A stretch of DNA of 64,000 bases from Natronorubrum tibetense GA33 (lineage in GTDB: Archaea; Halobacteriota; Halobacteria; Halobacteriales; Natrialbaceae): positions 503,133 to 567,132 of the forward strand of contig NZ_KB913017.1 of NCBI RefSeq assembly GCF_000383975.1, in the 5' to 3' direction. Both the position numbers and the translations under genes were made by a program. Below the pieces are notes generated by a model. That model had not been told where the DNA came from, ran no database searches, and saw nothing but the letters and a program-made list of their open reading frames with translations. Shown piece after piece: positions 9,244-18,020 of this stretch (positions are counted from its first letter, which is position 1; each line of letters starts with the position of its first letter).

Positions 9244-10092
9244 TTATCGGACTTCCGCGCGGTCGATCCAGCCCTGCAGGCGCTTCTCGGAGATATCGGT
9301 CTGTCCGGACAGTTCGGCCGCGTCCGCGCTGGCGAGGTCGGCGACGGTCTCGACGCCCGCGCTTGCGAGGCGGTCGGCGTAGGCAGGTCCGATGCCCTTG
9401 ATCGAATCGACCGGCTCCTGACTGCCAGCGTCGTCCGCCGGCTCGTCCGGTTCCGCGTCGGACTCCGTCTCCGTTTCCTGCTCTGAGTCCGCGTCCGTCT
9501 CGTCTGCGTCGTCGACATCGGTCTCCGGTTCGGTCTCGTCGACATCGGTCTCCGGTTCGGTCTCGTCGACGTCGGTCTCGGATTCGGTCTCAGCTTCGTC
9601 TTCGGTTTCAGCTTCGTCTTCGTCGACCGATTCCGTGTCGGAGTCGTCCGACTCGAGTTCGTCGGCCAGCACTTCGGGCTCGGCCTCCTCGACCGGCACC
9701 TCCTCCTCGGAGAGATCGGGGGTCTTCTCGTCCTCCGGCGTCGCGTCCGCCGAGGACGGGCCGGTCGCCTCGGCGGGCTCGGCGGCTTCCTCGGGTTCGT
9801 CCGTCGGTTCCGTCATCGAGCCCGTCGACGCGGCAGCGGTCGTCTCGGCGGCTGCCGATTCGTCTGCGTCAGCGTCCACGTCGCCATCGTCGTTGGATTC
9901 GGTCTCCGTAACGTCAGCGGGACTCGACGGTGCCGCCGGTTCCGACTCCGGTTCGGTCTCGGTCGTCGAGTCGGATCCGTCCTCCTGTGCCCCTTCCCGC
10001 TCGACTGTTACCCCGACCTCTCGACTGCGCCCTCGCTCCGGATCCGAGTCACCGAACCCCAGCAGCGATTTTATCTTCTGGAGGATTGCCAT
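9244..10092 (-). CDS. Helix-hairpin-helix protein with long acidic linker
   Basis: A 282-residue protein in three parts. Residues 1-15 ([15 protein letters not shown]) form a short amphipathic/hydrophobic helix. About residues 30-225 are a low-complexity acidic linker of Asp, Glu, Thr and Ser. The last 55 residues are a helix-hairpin-helix fold ([25 protein letters not shown]), as in the Rad51/RNA-polymerase alpha-like HhH group that binds DNA non-specifically. It may tether DNA or a DNA-protein complex. The linker includes a nine-residue tandem repeat. It sits alone downstream of aroE on the same strand. Confidence 0.75.
   Translation of the reverse strand: MAILQKIKSLLGFGDSDPERGRSREVGVTVEREGAQEDGSDSTTETEPESEPAAPSSPADVTETESNDDGDVDADADESAAAETTAAASTGSMTEPTDEPEEAAEPAEATGPSSADATPEDEKTPDLSEEEVPVEEAEPEVLADELESDDSDTESVDEDEAETEDEAETESETDVDETEPETDVDETEPETDVDDADETDADSEQETETESDAEPDEPADDAGSQEPVDSIKGIGPAYADRLASAGVETVADLASADAAELSGQTDISEKRLQGWIDRAEVR
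9511..9591. repeat. 27-bp tandem repeat, three units, within the HhH gene
   Basis: Three 27-base units start at 9511, 9538 and 9565. The first two are identical (GTCGACATCGGTCTCCGG...) and the third differs at a few positions. On the coding strand they encode the acidic nine-residue repeat TDVDETEPE. They are in frame, so unit number can change without breaking the gene. Confidence 0.85.
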
Positions 10093-10172
10093 TGTGCCGA
10101 TATAGTTGGTTCCATCACTTAAATTCGCCTGATACGATCCACCACCGGGTCGATACGGGTCGATTCACCGGT

Positions 10173-10979
10173 TTAGAGGTGTGCACGGAGGGTCTCGTTC
10201 ATCGCGTCGACCGGCGCATCCCGCCCCGTCCATCGTTCGAGCGCCTCGACGCCCTGGTAGAGCAACATCCACGCGCCGTCGACGGTCGTTGCGCCCACGC
10301 CGGCTGCGTCCCGGAGAAGTCGCGTCTCGAGCGGCCGGTAGACCGCGTCCAGAACCGCAAGCTCCCCGTGAAGGGCCTCGGCGGGCACCGGCGTCGCATC
10401 TTCTTCCATCCCGACGCTGGTGGCGTTGACCAGCACGTCGGCGTCCGCGAGCAGGTCGGTGAGTTCGTCCGTTTCGAGTCCGTGACCCGTCGCGTTTGGC
10501 ACCTCCGCAGCGAGGTCGTGGGCCGTCGACTCGGTTCGGTTGGCGATCGCGACTGTCGCGCCCGCGTCGGCGAGCCCGAAGGCGACCGCCCGGCCGGCTC
10601 CACCCGCGCCGACGACGACCGCGCGCGCGTCCTCGACCGTCACGTCGTGGTCCCGGAGGGCGCGGAGCGCGCCGATCGCGTCGGTGTTGTGACCCGTCGG
10701 CGTCTCTCCCGTAAAGTCGATCGTGTTGACCGCGCCGATTCGGGTCGCGAGTTCGTCCGCCTCGACGCACTCGAGGACGTCCTGTTTAAAGGGGATCGTC
10801 ACGTTCAGCCCCGTGATTCCGAGCGCCTCGGCTCCGTCGATCGCGGCCGCGATATCCGCGGGGTCGGGTTCGAAGGTAACGTACCGGGCCTCGAGCCCCA
10901 GTTCGTCGTAGGCCGCTTCGTGCATCGGCGGTGACAGCGAGTGACCGACCGGGTTGCCGAGCAACCCGAAGACGTCCAT
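10173..10979 (-). CDS. aroE: Shikimate dehydrogenase
   Basis: A 268-residue NADP-dependent enzyme that reduces 3-dehydroshikimate to shikimate, the fourth common step of aromatic amino-acid synthesis. Substrate-binding residues are visible: SLSP at 14-17, K65 in [10 protein letters not shown]85 in GAVNTI and D100 in GHNTDAIG. The NADP glycine loop GAGGAGR is at 124-130 and NATSVGM follows. The start was placed at the ATG of [10 protein letters not shown] (10977-10979). An ATG two codons upstream (10985) and an open frame to 11153 are alternatives without support. Chorismate made downstream would feed the pab operon 2 kb away. Confidence 0.93.
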   Translation of the reverse strand: MDVFGLLGNPVGHSLSPPMHEAAYDELGLEARYVTFEPDPADIAAAIDGAEALGITGLNVTIPFKQDVLECVEADELATRIGAVNTIDFTGETPTGHNTDAIGALRALRDHDVTVEDARAVVVGAGGAGRAVAFGLADAGATVAIANRTESTAHDLAAEVPNATGHGLETDELTDLLADADVLVNATSVGMEEDATPVPAEALHGELAVLDAVYRPLETRLLRDAAGVGATTVDGAWMLLYQGVEALERWTGRDAPVDAMNETLRAHL

Positions 10980-11096
10980 AGCCATACGGGACAGTCGATT
11001 CGGCGGGGATATAACGGGTGTGACTTCGCGAGACGAGACAACCAGAGTGCGGGAGTTAGTCCCGTCACTTATGATGGCATGCGCCGAACTACCAGT

Positions 11097-11513
11097 ATGA
11101 ATCTCCTCGTTCCCATCGACGATTCGGAGCCGGCCCGCGCGGCACTCGAACATGCGGTCCGCGAGTATCCGGACGCATCGATCACGGTGTTACACGTCGT
11201 CGACGCGAACATGTCGCGGTACGGAGAAGGCGGAATCTACGCCTACGAGTCGCTGATCGAGTCCGGCCAAGAGGCCGCGGAGGACCTGTTCGCGGACGCT
11301 GCTGAGGTCGCAGCGGCTCACGACGCGTCGATCACGACCGAGTCCGTCGTCGGCCAGCCCGCTCGAGAAATCGTCGACTACGCGGACGAACACGAGATCG
11401 ATCACATCGTCATCGGGAGTCAGGGCCGAGACGGCGCGAGCCGCGTCCTGCTCGGCAGCGTCGCCGAGCGCGTCGTCCGTCGGGCGGCCGTTCCGGTGAC
11501 GATCGTCCGGTAA
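11097..11513 (+). CDS. Universal stress protein (UspA family)
   Basis: A 138-residue single-domain Usp. The N-terminal [21 protein letters not shown] has the conserved Asp at residue 8 that contacts adenine. Near the C-terminus the ATP-loop pattern G-x2-G-x9-G-(S/T) is present as [15 protein letters not shown]. This places it among the ATP-binding Usp proteins, which are cytoplasmic stress or energy-state sensors with unknown partners. The reading frame extends upstream, but the ATG at 11097 is the family start. It is divergent from aroE. Confidence 0.9.
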   Translation: MNLLVPIDDSEPARAALEHAVREYPDASITVLHVVDANMSRYGEGGIYAYESLIESGQEAAEDLFADAAEVAAAHDASITTESVVGQPAREIVDYADEHEIDHIVIGSQGRDGASRVLLGSVAERVVRRAAVPVTIVR

Positions 11514-11632
11514 CCGCGTATGACAATCGCGATCGGTAGCCGAGTGAACGAGTCCGGAGAGTGCCGATCGATCGCCGGACGGTCGCACCCGGTTCCGGGC
11601 CGCTTTTACGCTGTTCGGGTGTAGCCGCCGCC

Positions 11633-12577
11633 ATGCTCTCCGGCATTCCGCTCTATCTTGTGCTCCTCGCCGCCGGCGTCGTCGCGCTGTACGGTGGTGC
11701 CGAGTTGCTCGTCGCCGGTGCCGGACGACTCGCGCTGGGAATCGGCCTTCGGGCGGCGACCGTCGGCGTGACCGTGATCGCGTTCGCGACGACCGCGCCC
11801 GAACTGTTCGTCGCGACCATCGGCGCGCTGGACGTCTCGACCGATATCGGTCTCGGCGCGGTGATCGGCTCGAACATCGCCAACATCGGGCTGGTGTTGG
11901 GCCTGGCCGCACTCATCAAACCGCTGCGAATCAGCTCGATCGTCATGCGTCGGCACGTCCCGTTCATGATGTTTTCGGCCCTCCTGCTCGTCGCCCTCGG
12001 CGCCGACGGCACAATCGGGCGGCTCGAGGGCGCGATACTCCTCCTCGTTCTCGCCGGTTTTACGGGGTATCTGGTCTACTCCGTTAACGCGGATCCAGCA
12101 CCGATGGCCGACGATCCCGACGCTGGCGACGGGATCGCACCCCGGGACATCGCGCTCGTCGGCGGCGGCCTGCTCGCGCTCGTCATCGGCTCTCGCTGGC
12201 TGGTCTCGGGCGGTACCGGCCTGCTCTCGGCGTTCGGCTTTTCGGACCTCTTCATCGGGCTCACCGTGCTCGCACTCGGCACCTCGCTGCCGGAACTGGC
12301 GGCCTCGGTCGTCGGCGCCCTCCGCGGCGAGACCGGATTCGCCATCGGTAACGTCGTCGGCTCGAACATATACAATATCCTCGCCGTCCTCGGCATCGTC
12401 GCGCTGATCACGCCGATCGAAATCGCGACGAGTACGCTCCGACTCGAGCTCCCGGTGCTGGTCGTCTTTACGATCGTTCTGGTCGCGATGATGGGCTACG
12501 GTCGCCGACTCACGCGCCTCGATGGGGCTGGGCTCGTTTTCGGCTACGCCGTCTTTCTCTACTTGTTGTATCCGTGA
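11633..12577 (+). CDS. Sodium/calcium exchanger (CaxA/YrbG family)
   Basis: A 314-residue integral membrane antiporter with ten to eleven hydrophobic segments and two inverted Na_Ca_ex halves. Each half carries the ion-binding loop: GSNIANIGLVLG in the first and GSNIYNILAVLG in the second, along with TAPELFVA and TSLPELAAS, the paired alpha-repeat motifs. It would extrude Ca2+ in exchange for Na+, which fits a high-salt lifestyle. The in-frame ATG at 11561 would add 24 mostly polar residues, so I chose MLSGIPLYLVL at 11633. Confidence 0.88.
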   Translation: MLSGIPLYLVLLAAGVVALYGGAELLVAGAGRLALGIGLRAATVGVTVIAFATTAPELFVATIGALDVSTDIGLGAVIGSNIANIGLVLGLAALIKPLRISSIVMRRHVPFMMFSALLLVALGADGTIGRLEGAILLLVLAGFTGYLVYSVNADPAPMADDPDAGDGIAPRDIALVGGGLLALVIGSRWLVSGGTGLLSAFGFSDLFIGLTVLALGTSLPELAASVVGALRGETGFAIGNVVGSNIYNILAVLGIVALITPIEIATSTLRLELPVLVVFTIVLVAMMGYGRRLTRLDGAGLVFGYAVFLYLLYP

Positions 12578-12637
12578 GAAGGAAGCTCGTCATCCGTTCG
12601 AAGGAGCAGTCCTCATCCGACTACCAGTCGTCGGGTG

Positions 12638-14008
12638 TCAGTCGTCGAGATGCTGCGACGCCTGCGACGGCGGTCCGCCGTGGGGTTCTGCGGCCGGCTG
12701 GTCGGCCTGCTCCGGCGTGTCGCTCTCGACGACCGCTCTCGAGTCCTCGCTCTCGACCCCCTCGTCGTCGGTCGGTGTCGCTGATCTACTCGCCCGCCAC
12801 GCCTGCACGAGGTTCAGCCCGTCCTGGAAGAACGGCGCTGGATCGTCGGCGACCGCGTAATCGAATCGCGGCTCGCGCACGAGCGACGTCGCGACATCGC
12901 GCAGCGCGCCGAGGAAGGATGGCCGTTCGACCATGGGGTACTCCTCCGTCACAACGCTGTGGAGGTAGCTCAGCTCGCCCCGAAGCAGGTGGCCGCCCAT
13001 CCCGGGCTCGTACGTCGCATCCGACTCGACCGACTGGCCGGTCGCCTGCTGCCAGTAATAGTGCGGAAAGTCCGCGCCCGCGGTGACGGAAAACGGGAGC
13101 GACGACCAGAAGCGGGGGTTGATCTCCATGAGTTTGTACTCCTCCTCGTCGGTGTCGCGCAGGAACTCGACCATCGCGAGCCCGTGCCACTCGAGTTCGT
13201 CGAGGAGATCCCGCCCAGCGGTCTCGAGTTCTGGGTCGTAAACGGCCTCTCGGTACGCGCTCGGGCCGCCGCAGTACTTCCAGCCGCGGTGCTGGCAGTG
13301 CTGAAAGGTGGCGACCGGTTCGCCCTCGTCGTAGAGGGCGAAGAAGCCAAACTCCCGTGAGTCGGGGATCCGCTCCTGGACGAGCGGCATGTGGCCGCGT
13401 CGTTCGACGGCGGCCTGCGGATCGGGCGGCGAACCGGGCGTCTGGTACTCCGTCGAGCCGATCTCGACGCGTCCGGCATCAGCTGCGAGGTAATTGGGCG
13501 CGGCGACCGTATACCGCGGTTTGACGATCGTCTCGCTGTCCCAGTCGTCCCACTGGTCGAGCAGCGCCGTTTCGGGAACCGCCACGTCGGCCGCGTCGGC
13601 CGCGGCGAAGAGTTCGACGCGGTCTTGAACCTGTCGCAGCGTCTCGAAATCGGGCCAGTTCGTGTCGACGACCTCGGCGAACGCGGCCTTGCGGTCGGCG
13701 AGTACGTAGACGTCCTCCTCCCGGACCGGAATGATCGTTCGAACGTCAGGCCGCTCGGCGAGCTCGAGCAGCGCGTCACCGTACGCGGTGATATCGTCCG
13801 CCGGATCCGGCACGCGGACGAACTCGTCGCAGTACTTCGAGGCTGCCGCGGGCGTCGCCGGCGAGTCGGAGGCAACGACGGTGTGGACGCCGCGCGGCCG
13901 GAGCGACCGCAGACAGGCCACAGTGCTCGGCGCGTCGATCCCGGGGACGAGGACGCCTGCATCATCTTTGTCTCGTTGCATGCTTGAAGAATGCTGATCG
14001 ACTGTCAT
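12638..14008 (-). CDS. ATP-grasp carboxylate-amine ligase-like protein
   Basis: A 456-residue ATP-grasp enzyme. It begins with a Rossmann-like pre-ATP-grasp region (LVPGIDAPSTVACLRSL) and has the ATP-grasp core from about residue 110 to 340, with ETIVKPRY (ATP Lys) and LMEINPRFWSSLP carrying the metal-binding Glu/Asn. The C-terminal 100 residues are acidic and probably a regulatory or disordered tail (VRASRSATPTDDE...). The family joins a carboxylate to an amine or thiol through an acyl phosphate; the substrate here is unknown. The start could also be the M at 13981 (MQRDKDDAG). It has no operon partner. Confidence 0.8.
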   Translation of the reverse strand: MTVDQHSSSMQRDKDDAGVLVPGIDAPSTVACLRSLRPRGVHTVVASDSPATPAAASKYCDEFVRVPDPADDITAYGDALLELAERPDVRTIIPVREEDVYVLADRKAAFAEVVDTNWPDFETLRQVQDRVELFAAADAADVAVPETALLDQWDDWDSETIVKPRYTVAAPNYLAADAGRVEIGSTEYQTPGSPPDPQAAVERRGHMPLVQERIPDSREFGFFALYDEGEPVATFQHCQHRGWKYCGGPSAYREAVYDPELETAGRDLLDELEWHGLAMVEFLRDTDEEEYKLMEINPRFWSSLPFSVTAGADFPHYYWQQATGQSVESDATYEPGMGGHLLRGELSYLHSVVTEEYPMVERPSFLGALRDVATSLVREPRFDYAVADDPAPFFQDGLNLVQAWRASRSATPTDDEGVESEDSRAVVESDTPEQADQPAAEPHGGPPSQASQHLDD

Positions 14009-14071
14009 CGGTATGAGGTGGATACTTCGGATCGGGGGTCGGAGTTCGAGTGTGATATCATGGGGCTGTCG

Positions 14072-14506
14072 TTATCGATCGAACGTCTCTCGTTCGAGCG
14101 CGCTGTCGGTGTACGCCCGACAGCGTTGGACCGTTTCGTCGTTGAGTTCGTAGACGTGGACGAACGCGATATCGAACGGGGTACCGTCGGCCGTCCCGAC
14201 GTATGCTCCCTCTACTACGACGGTTTCACCCGCCTCCGTGAACCGCTCCGGAAGGGCTTGTATGTGATCCGCCCTCTCACGGAGTCCGGCGGCGACGGTT
14301 TCGACAACGTCGTCGACACCTGTATAGGTTTGTTCCGTCTCCCTGCCGCTCGTCATTGTCGTCCAGGTGACGTCGTCGGCGAACACCGTGGACACATCCG
14401 CACGCCCACCACGGTTCGTGACGAAGTGGTTAAACCGGGCGTAAAAGTCGGTGAGCAGTTCCCGGTTCGTCGTCTCCTCCGCCGCTCGATGCGTATTCGT
14501 CTCCAT
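14072..14506 (-). CDS. SnoaL-like / NTF2-fold protein
   Basis: A 144-residue protein with the cone-shaped NTF2-like pattern: helix RELLTDFYARFNHFV, then VSTVFADDVTW, a central helix (ETVAAGLRERADHIQALPERF) and three beta strands ending in DIAFVHVYELND. SnoaL-like proteins act as small-molecule isomerases, cyclases or binding proteins, and the substrate cannot be inferred. It is a single gene following the ATP-grasp gene on the same strand, with a 63-base gap. Confidence 0.7.
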   Translation of the reverse strand: METNTHRAAEETTNRELLTDFYARFNHFVTNRGGRADVSTVFADDVTWTTMTSGRETEQTYTGVDDVVETVAAGLRERADHIQALPERFTEAGETVVVEGAYVGTADGTPFDIAFVHVYELNDETVQRCRAYTDSALERETFDR

Positions 14507-14838
14507 CGTCCTGATATCTCACGTCGATAACGCGAGCACACAAAATAGCTCACTCCGTTCACACGGTATGAAAATACGCAGTTCGAAGACAGTATACGAC
14601 GTGGACGTATCTGGCGGTGAGTACCGGGCTCTCACTCCGTCCCGCGTCCCGGTGTCCACGGCTGCAGCCTACCGACGGTCGCTGCACCCGGCGTTGGTAG
14701 CTGTAGTCGCCACTGACAGTCGGTGTCGTCCGTCAATGCCTACAGTTCCGGCCAGCGATAGCTACGGACGGTGTCTCGAGACGCTGCGCGGTCTAGAAAC
14801 GAGAGAAAACTGCAACTGCGCCGGTAGACGAGATCGAC
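14507..14838. other. Gene-free stretch between SnoaL-like and coiled-coil genes
   Basis: These 332 bases hold no ORF that I can support. The one open frame across it (plus strand) is Ser/Arg-rich and overlaps real genes on both sides. The promoter of the SnoaL-like gene should lie at its left end. I see no clear repeat, RNA or mobile-element signal. Confidence 0.4.
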
Positions 14839-15720
14839 CTAGAGCAGCCCCGTCTTCTGGAGCTTCATCAGGTCCTCGGTGTCGAGGGTTTCGCCTTCCT
14901 TGAACTTCTGGTAAATCTCCTCGGCCTCCTCCTTGGCCTCCTCTTTCTTCTTGTCGCGCTCGGACTTGCGCTCTTGCTCTTCTTCCTTGTCCAGTTCGCG
15001 CAGACGCTTCTGGACGCGGACGAAGTCCTCGTGGTGCTGGTCGGCGGCCTCCTGGGCCTCGACGAAGGACTCGTGCATGTCGTCGGCGTCGTCGCGGATG
15101 TCGTCGGCCTCGCGATAGGCCTCGATCATCTGGTTGTGGTGCTCCTGGGCCTTGTCAGCGAGCTCCGTCACTTTCTGGTGGTGCTGGGAGGCGTCCGATC
15201 GCACTTCCTCGGCTTCCTCGACGAGCTCCTCGAGATCCTCGTTCTGATCGAGTTTTCCCTTCCGGTCTTCGTACTCCTCGCGTTTGCCCTCGATCTTCTC
15301 GATGAGCTCCTTTTCTTCCTCGCTCGAGAGGACTTCGGTCTGCTGTTTGAACTCGAGTTGCTCGATCTCTTCTTTGAGCTTGTCGAGGTCCTTGCCCTCG
15401 TCGAGTTCCATGTCCGATTTGAGCTTCTCGACCTTGTCGAACAGTTCGTTGGCCTCGGCGTTGAGCTCGTTACGCTTGTCCTTGTGCTCTTGGACCTTCT
15501 CGTTGAGCTCGTCGCGTTTCTCGCGGTGTTCCTGGGCTTCGTCGACTTTCTCTCGCGTCTTGGCGTTGAGATCGTCGCGTTTGGAAGCCCGGTCGGAGGC
15601 CATCTGGTTCAGCTCGTTTCGCCGGTCTCGCAGCTGTCCGGCCATTTTGATGAGCTGTCCTTTCGATTTGTTTGCTAGGTCGTCTTCTGTCAGTTCGATG
15701 TTTTTCGATTCGTCTACCAT
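14839..15720 (-). CDS. Long coiled-coil protein (COG1340-like)
   Basis: A 293-residue, highly charged protein that is almost entirely predicted coiled coil. Lys/Glu/Arg-rich heptads run from about residue 20 to 275 without Pro breaks. It matches the archaeal COG1340/DUF7121-type coiled-coil group, sometimes mislabelled as phosphoserine phosphatase. The role is unknown; a structural or scaffold function is the usual guess. There is no catalytic motif or membrane segment. The start ATG at 15718-15720 gives MVDESKNIELTEDDLANKSK, the family N-terminus. It stands alone with 315 bases of upstream sequence. Confidence 0.8.
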   Translation of the reverse strand: MVDESKNIELTEDDLANKSKGQLIKMAGQLRDRRNELNQMASDRASKRDDLNAKTREKVDEAQEHREKRDELNEKVQEHKDKRNELNAEANELFDKVEKLKSDMELDEGKDLDKLKEEIEQLEFKQQTEVLSSEEEKELIEKIEGKREEYEDRKGKLDQNEDLEELVEEAEEVRSDASQHHQKVTELADKAQEHHNQMIEAYREADDIRDDADDMHESFVEAQEAADQHHEDFVRVQKRLRELDKEEEQERKSERDKKKEEAKEEAEEIYQKFKEGETLDTEDLMKLQKTGLL

Positions 15721-16035
15721 GTGTTAGTCAAACCTCTGTGCCATACCCGCACCGGAGCGCCGGTCGACCGCCTCAAGTACGACCCGTACCCGTCGGTCGG
15801 GTGCGTGTCGTAGGGAAGAGACGAGTAACCGTGTACAGCGTCCGCTCAGGATCTGCGAAACCTCGGTGAATAAGTTTCCTGTCATCGATCGTCGAGCGAT
15901 ACGCGCCCCGGTGGCGTTCTGGTAGCTACACCTACTGTCGCCTTCAATTTAAATGTACCGGTAGGGCAACCCCTGAAAACCGTTAGCAGGGGCCTCCTCG
16001 GACTGTGTCGGCCTGTAACATGGTTTCCGAGACGC
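15721..16035. other. Intergenic region upstream of coiled-coil gene
   Basis: These 315 bases separate two minus-strand genes. They would hold the coiled-coil gene promoter at the left and the 3' end of the GH2 gene at the right. A TTTAAAT (15948-15954) and a TTATAAA near the right end are TATA-like, but neither is well placed for a start codon. I see no ORF or RNA that I can support. Confidence 0.4.
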
Positions 16036-17967
16036 TTATAAACGATATCGGTTACGAACCCGTCGATCACCGGCCACGACGGTCAGTTCGATTCGGGTCG
16101 CCGTCCCGGGAATCCGGGCCGTTCCAGCGGCCGTCGTCTCGAGGGGATCGACCGCGACCGTCGTCTCGCCCTCGTCGTCGCCGGCCACCCAGGTGACGGT
16201 CGCCTCGAGCGCGTCGTGTGTGTCGTTACAGAGCGTGATCCCGGTGGGTCCGGATGTCGGCGGGCCGTCGAGGACGGCCTGCACCGGCTCGAGCGACTGA
16301 GCGAGCGCGCGATACGCCGTTTTCTCGTCGCCGCCGCGGCTCAGGACACCCATCCCCCCGCCGGGAGCCGCGTCGCGAATGGGGGCCGCGGTCAACAGCG
16401 CCGACTTGTGGCGACGGAGCGTCTCAACGACCGTCTTCAGCGTCTCCGTCTGATAGCGCTGGCTCTCCTCGAGACCGGCGTCGCTCCCGACGCGTCGCTC
16501 GAGTACCGCCGCGTCGAGCCCCGGGATCTCGGCAGGGTCGACGTTGTCCGCGGCCAGCGATCCCGCGCCGAACTCCGCGATGAGCCGTCCCAGCGTGGGG
16601 TCGCGCTCGAGCAGCCACTCGAGATCTGCGGCCGCGAGGTACTCCCAACCGGGCGAGAGGCGTGTCGCGTCGGGATCGGTTCCCGGTGGTCCAGTACTCG
16701 AAATAACCGGGCGCTGCTCCGGCATCGGCTCGACGGTCGATTCGGCAGCCGACTCGGTGACCCGTTCAGCGATCCGCGTTGCGACCGCTTCGGCGATCGA
16801 TTCCGCCGTACTGCGATCGGCGTTCGCTCGCCACGCGCGATAGCGGAATCGAAGTTTCGTCAGGAATCCGCTTCCGTACAGCCCGTCGAACGGATCGCGT
16901 GACTCGTCGGAAACGCCGTATATCGCGGCACTTGGACGGTGGGCGTGCCGTTTCGCGAGCGTCGCTGCGAGCGCGCCGGCTTCGTCGGCCGACGGCTCAT
17001 CGTTCGATCCGACTCCCGCAACGTCCTGCCAAACGAGGAGTCCCGCCTCGTCACAGGCAGCGTACAGTGACTCCGGGGGCACGTGCTCTTTCGCGCGCAC
17101 GAACGTCGCGTTCGCGGCGGCGGCACGTTCGACATCCGCAACCGGATCCCCACCCGGGAGCCGCACGAACCCGCGGAGCCGAATCGGCCGGCCGTTAACC
17201 CGGAACTCATCGCCCTCGCGAAAGACATCGCAGAAGCCGACCGTCTTCGAAATCACGTCGTCGCCGAGTTTCGCCCGCACCGCATACCGGTGTTGGGGAC
17301 CGTACCCTCGTGGCCACCACGGCGACGGCTCGCGTATCTCGAGCGTATCTGACACCGTCACCCGCTCGCTCTCGGCCGCCTGCACCGGTACGCGTTGCAT
17401 CGCCGCGCTCCCGCGAAACCCCTCGGGCCGCAGCGAGAGCGTGATCGCGTCGTCGACCGCCTCGCCCGCGTCGACCTCGCACTCGAGGTCGATGACGCCG
17501 CCGTCCTCGGTGAACCGGGGACGGGCCTCGAGGCGTCGACAGAACGTCTGCGGCCGGGCTTCGACGTCGACCTCCCAGGGGACGCCGGACGTCGCGTGTT
17601 CGGTCCCATCGATGGTCCCGCCAGTGCCGACCACCGCACCCGGCCGCTCACAGACGACGATCAACTCGTTCTCCGGTTGCGGGTCGAATGCGGTTCGAAA
17701 CGGACCGACGAACGGGGTGCAGTCACCGACCTTGGCTCCGTTCAACCAGATCTCGACTCGAGTGGCGCTTCCGTGAAGCTCCAGCAGTGTGCGCTCGCGC
17801 TCGTCCGTTCGCGGATCCGCGACCGTCGTTCGGTAGGCGATCGGTTCCGTCGCGTCCGCGAACGCCGCCTCCGAACCGGGGACGGCGACCGACCGCCATT
17901 CCTCGACCGTCGGCGGGCTATCGTCGGTGCGTCGGTCGACGACGCCGCCGGTCCACTCGCTACTCAT
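16036..17967 (-). CDS. GH2 beta-mannosidase-like glycoside hydrolase
   Basis: A 643-residue protein with GH2-like architecture. It has an N-terminal sugar-binding jelly roll (TLLELHGSATRVEIWLNGAKVG), an Ig-like segment ending in PSPWWPRGYGPQHRYAV, then a TIM-barrel region starting at FRVNGRPIRLRGF and containing YAACDEAGLLVWQDV, as in beta-mannosidases. The acid/base Glu is in GVSDES (the family normally has NNE) and the probable nucleophile Glu is in LIAEFGAGS (family SEFG). No Tat or Sec signal is seen, so it is probably cytoplasmic. The substrate and even catalysis are inference. The ATG at 17965-17967 was chosen. Confidence 0.75.
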   Translation of the reverse strand: MSSEWTGGVVDRRTDDSPPTVEEWRSVAVPGSEAAFADATEPIAYRTTVADPRTDERERTLLELHGSATRVEIWLNGAKVGDCTPFVGPFRTAFDPQPENELIVVCERPGAVVGTGGTIDGTEHATSGVPWEVDVEARPQTFCRRLEARPRFTEDGGVIDLECEVDAGEAVDDAITLSLRPEGFRGSAAMQRVPVQAAESERVTVSDTLEIREPSPWWPRGYGPQHRYAVRAKLGDDVISKTVGFCDVFREGDEFRVNGRPIRLRGFVRLPGGDPVADVERAAAANATFVRAKEHVPPESLYAACDEAGLLVWQDVAGVGSNDEPSADEAGALAATLAKRHAHRPSAAIYGVSDESRDPFDGLYGSGFLTKLRFRYRAWRANADRSTAESIAEAVATRIAERVTESAAESTVEPMPEQRPVISSTGPPGTDPDATRLSPGWEYLAAADLEWLLERDPTLGRLIAEFGAGSLAADNVDPAEIPGLDAAVLERRVGSDAGLEESQRYQTETLKTVVETLRRHKSALLTAAPIRDAAPGGGMGVLSRGGDEKTAYRALAQSLEPVQAVLDGPPTSGPTGITLCNDTHDALEATVTWVAGDDEGETTVAVDPLETTAAGTARIPGTATRIELTVVAGDRRVRNRYRL

Positions 17968-18020
17968 TGACACACCCACGGAACCCGAGCGAAAAAGCCC
18001 TTCCGACGTATCGACGGGAG

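Noticed and set aside
9511-9591. Spaced repeats as a CRISPR array
   Set aside because: The 27-base units are contiguous, in frame and inside a coding gene; there are no spacers and no cas genes.
14451-14903. Plus-strand ORF of 150 residues
   Set aside because: It overlaps two real genes on the other strand and is Ser/Arg-rich without recognisable segments.
15900-16035. Possible tRNA or small RNA in the AT-richer region
   Set aside because: No A-box, B-box or cloverleaf could be built, and the B-box consensus GGTTCRANNCC was not found elsewhere in the window either.
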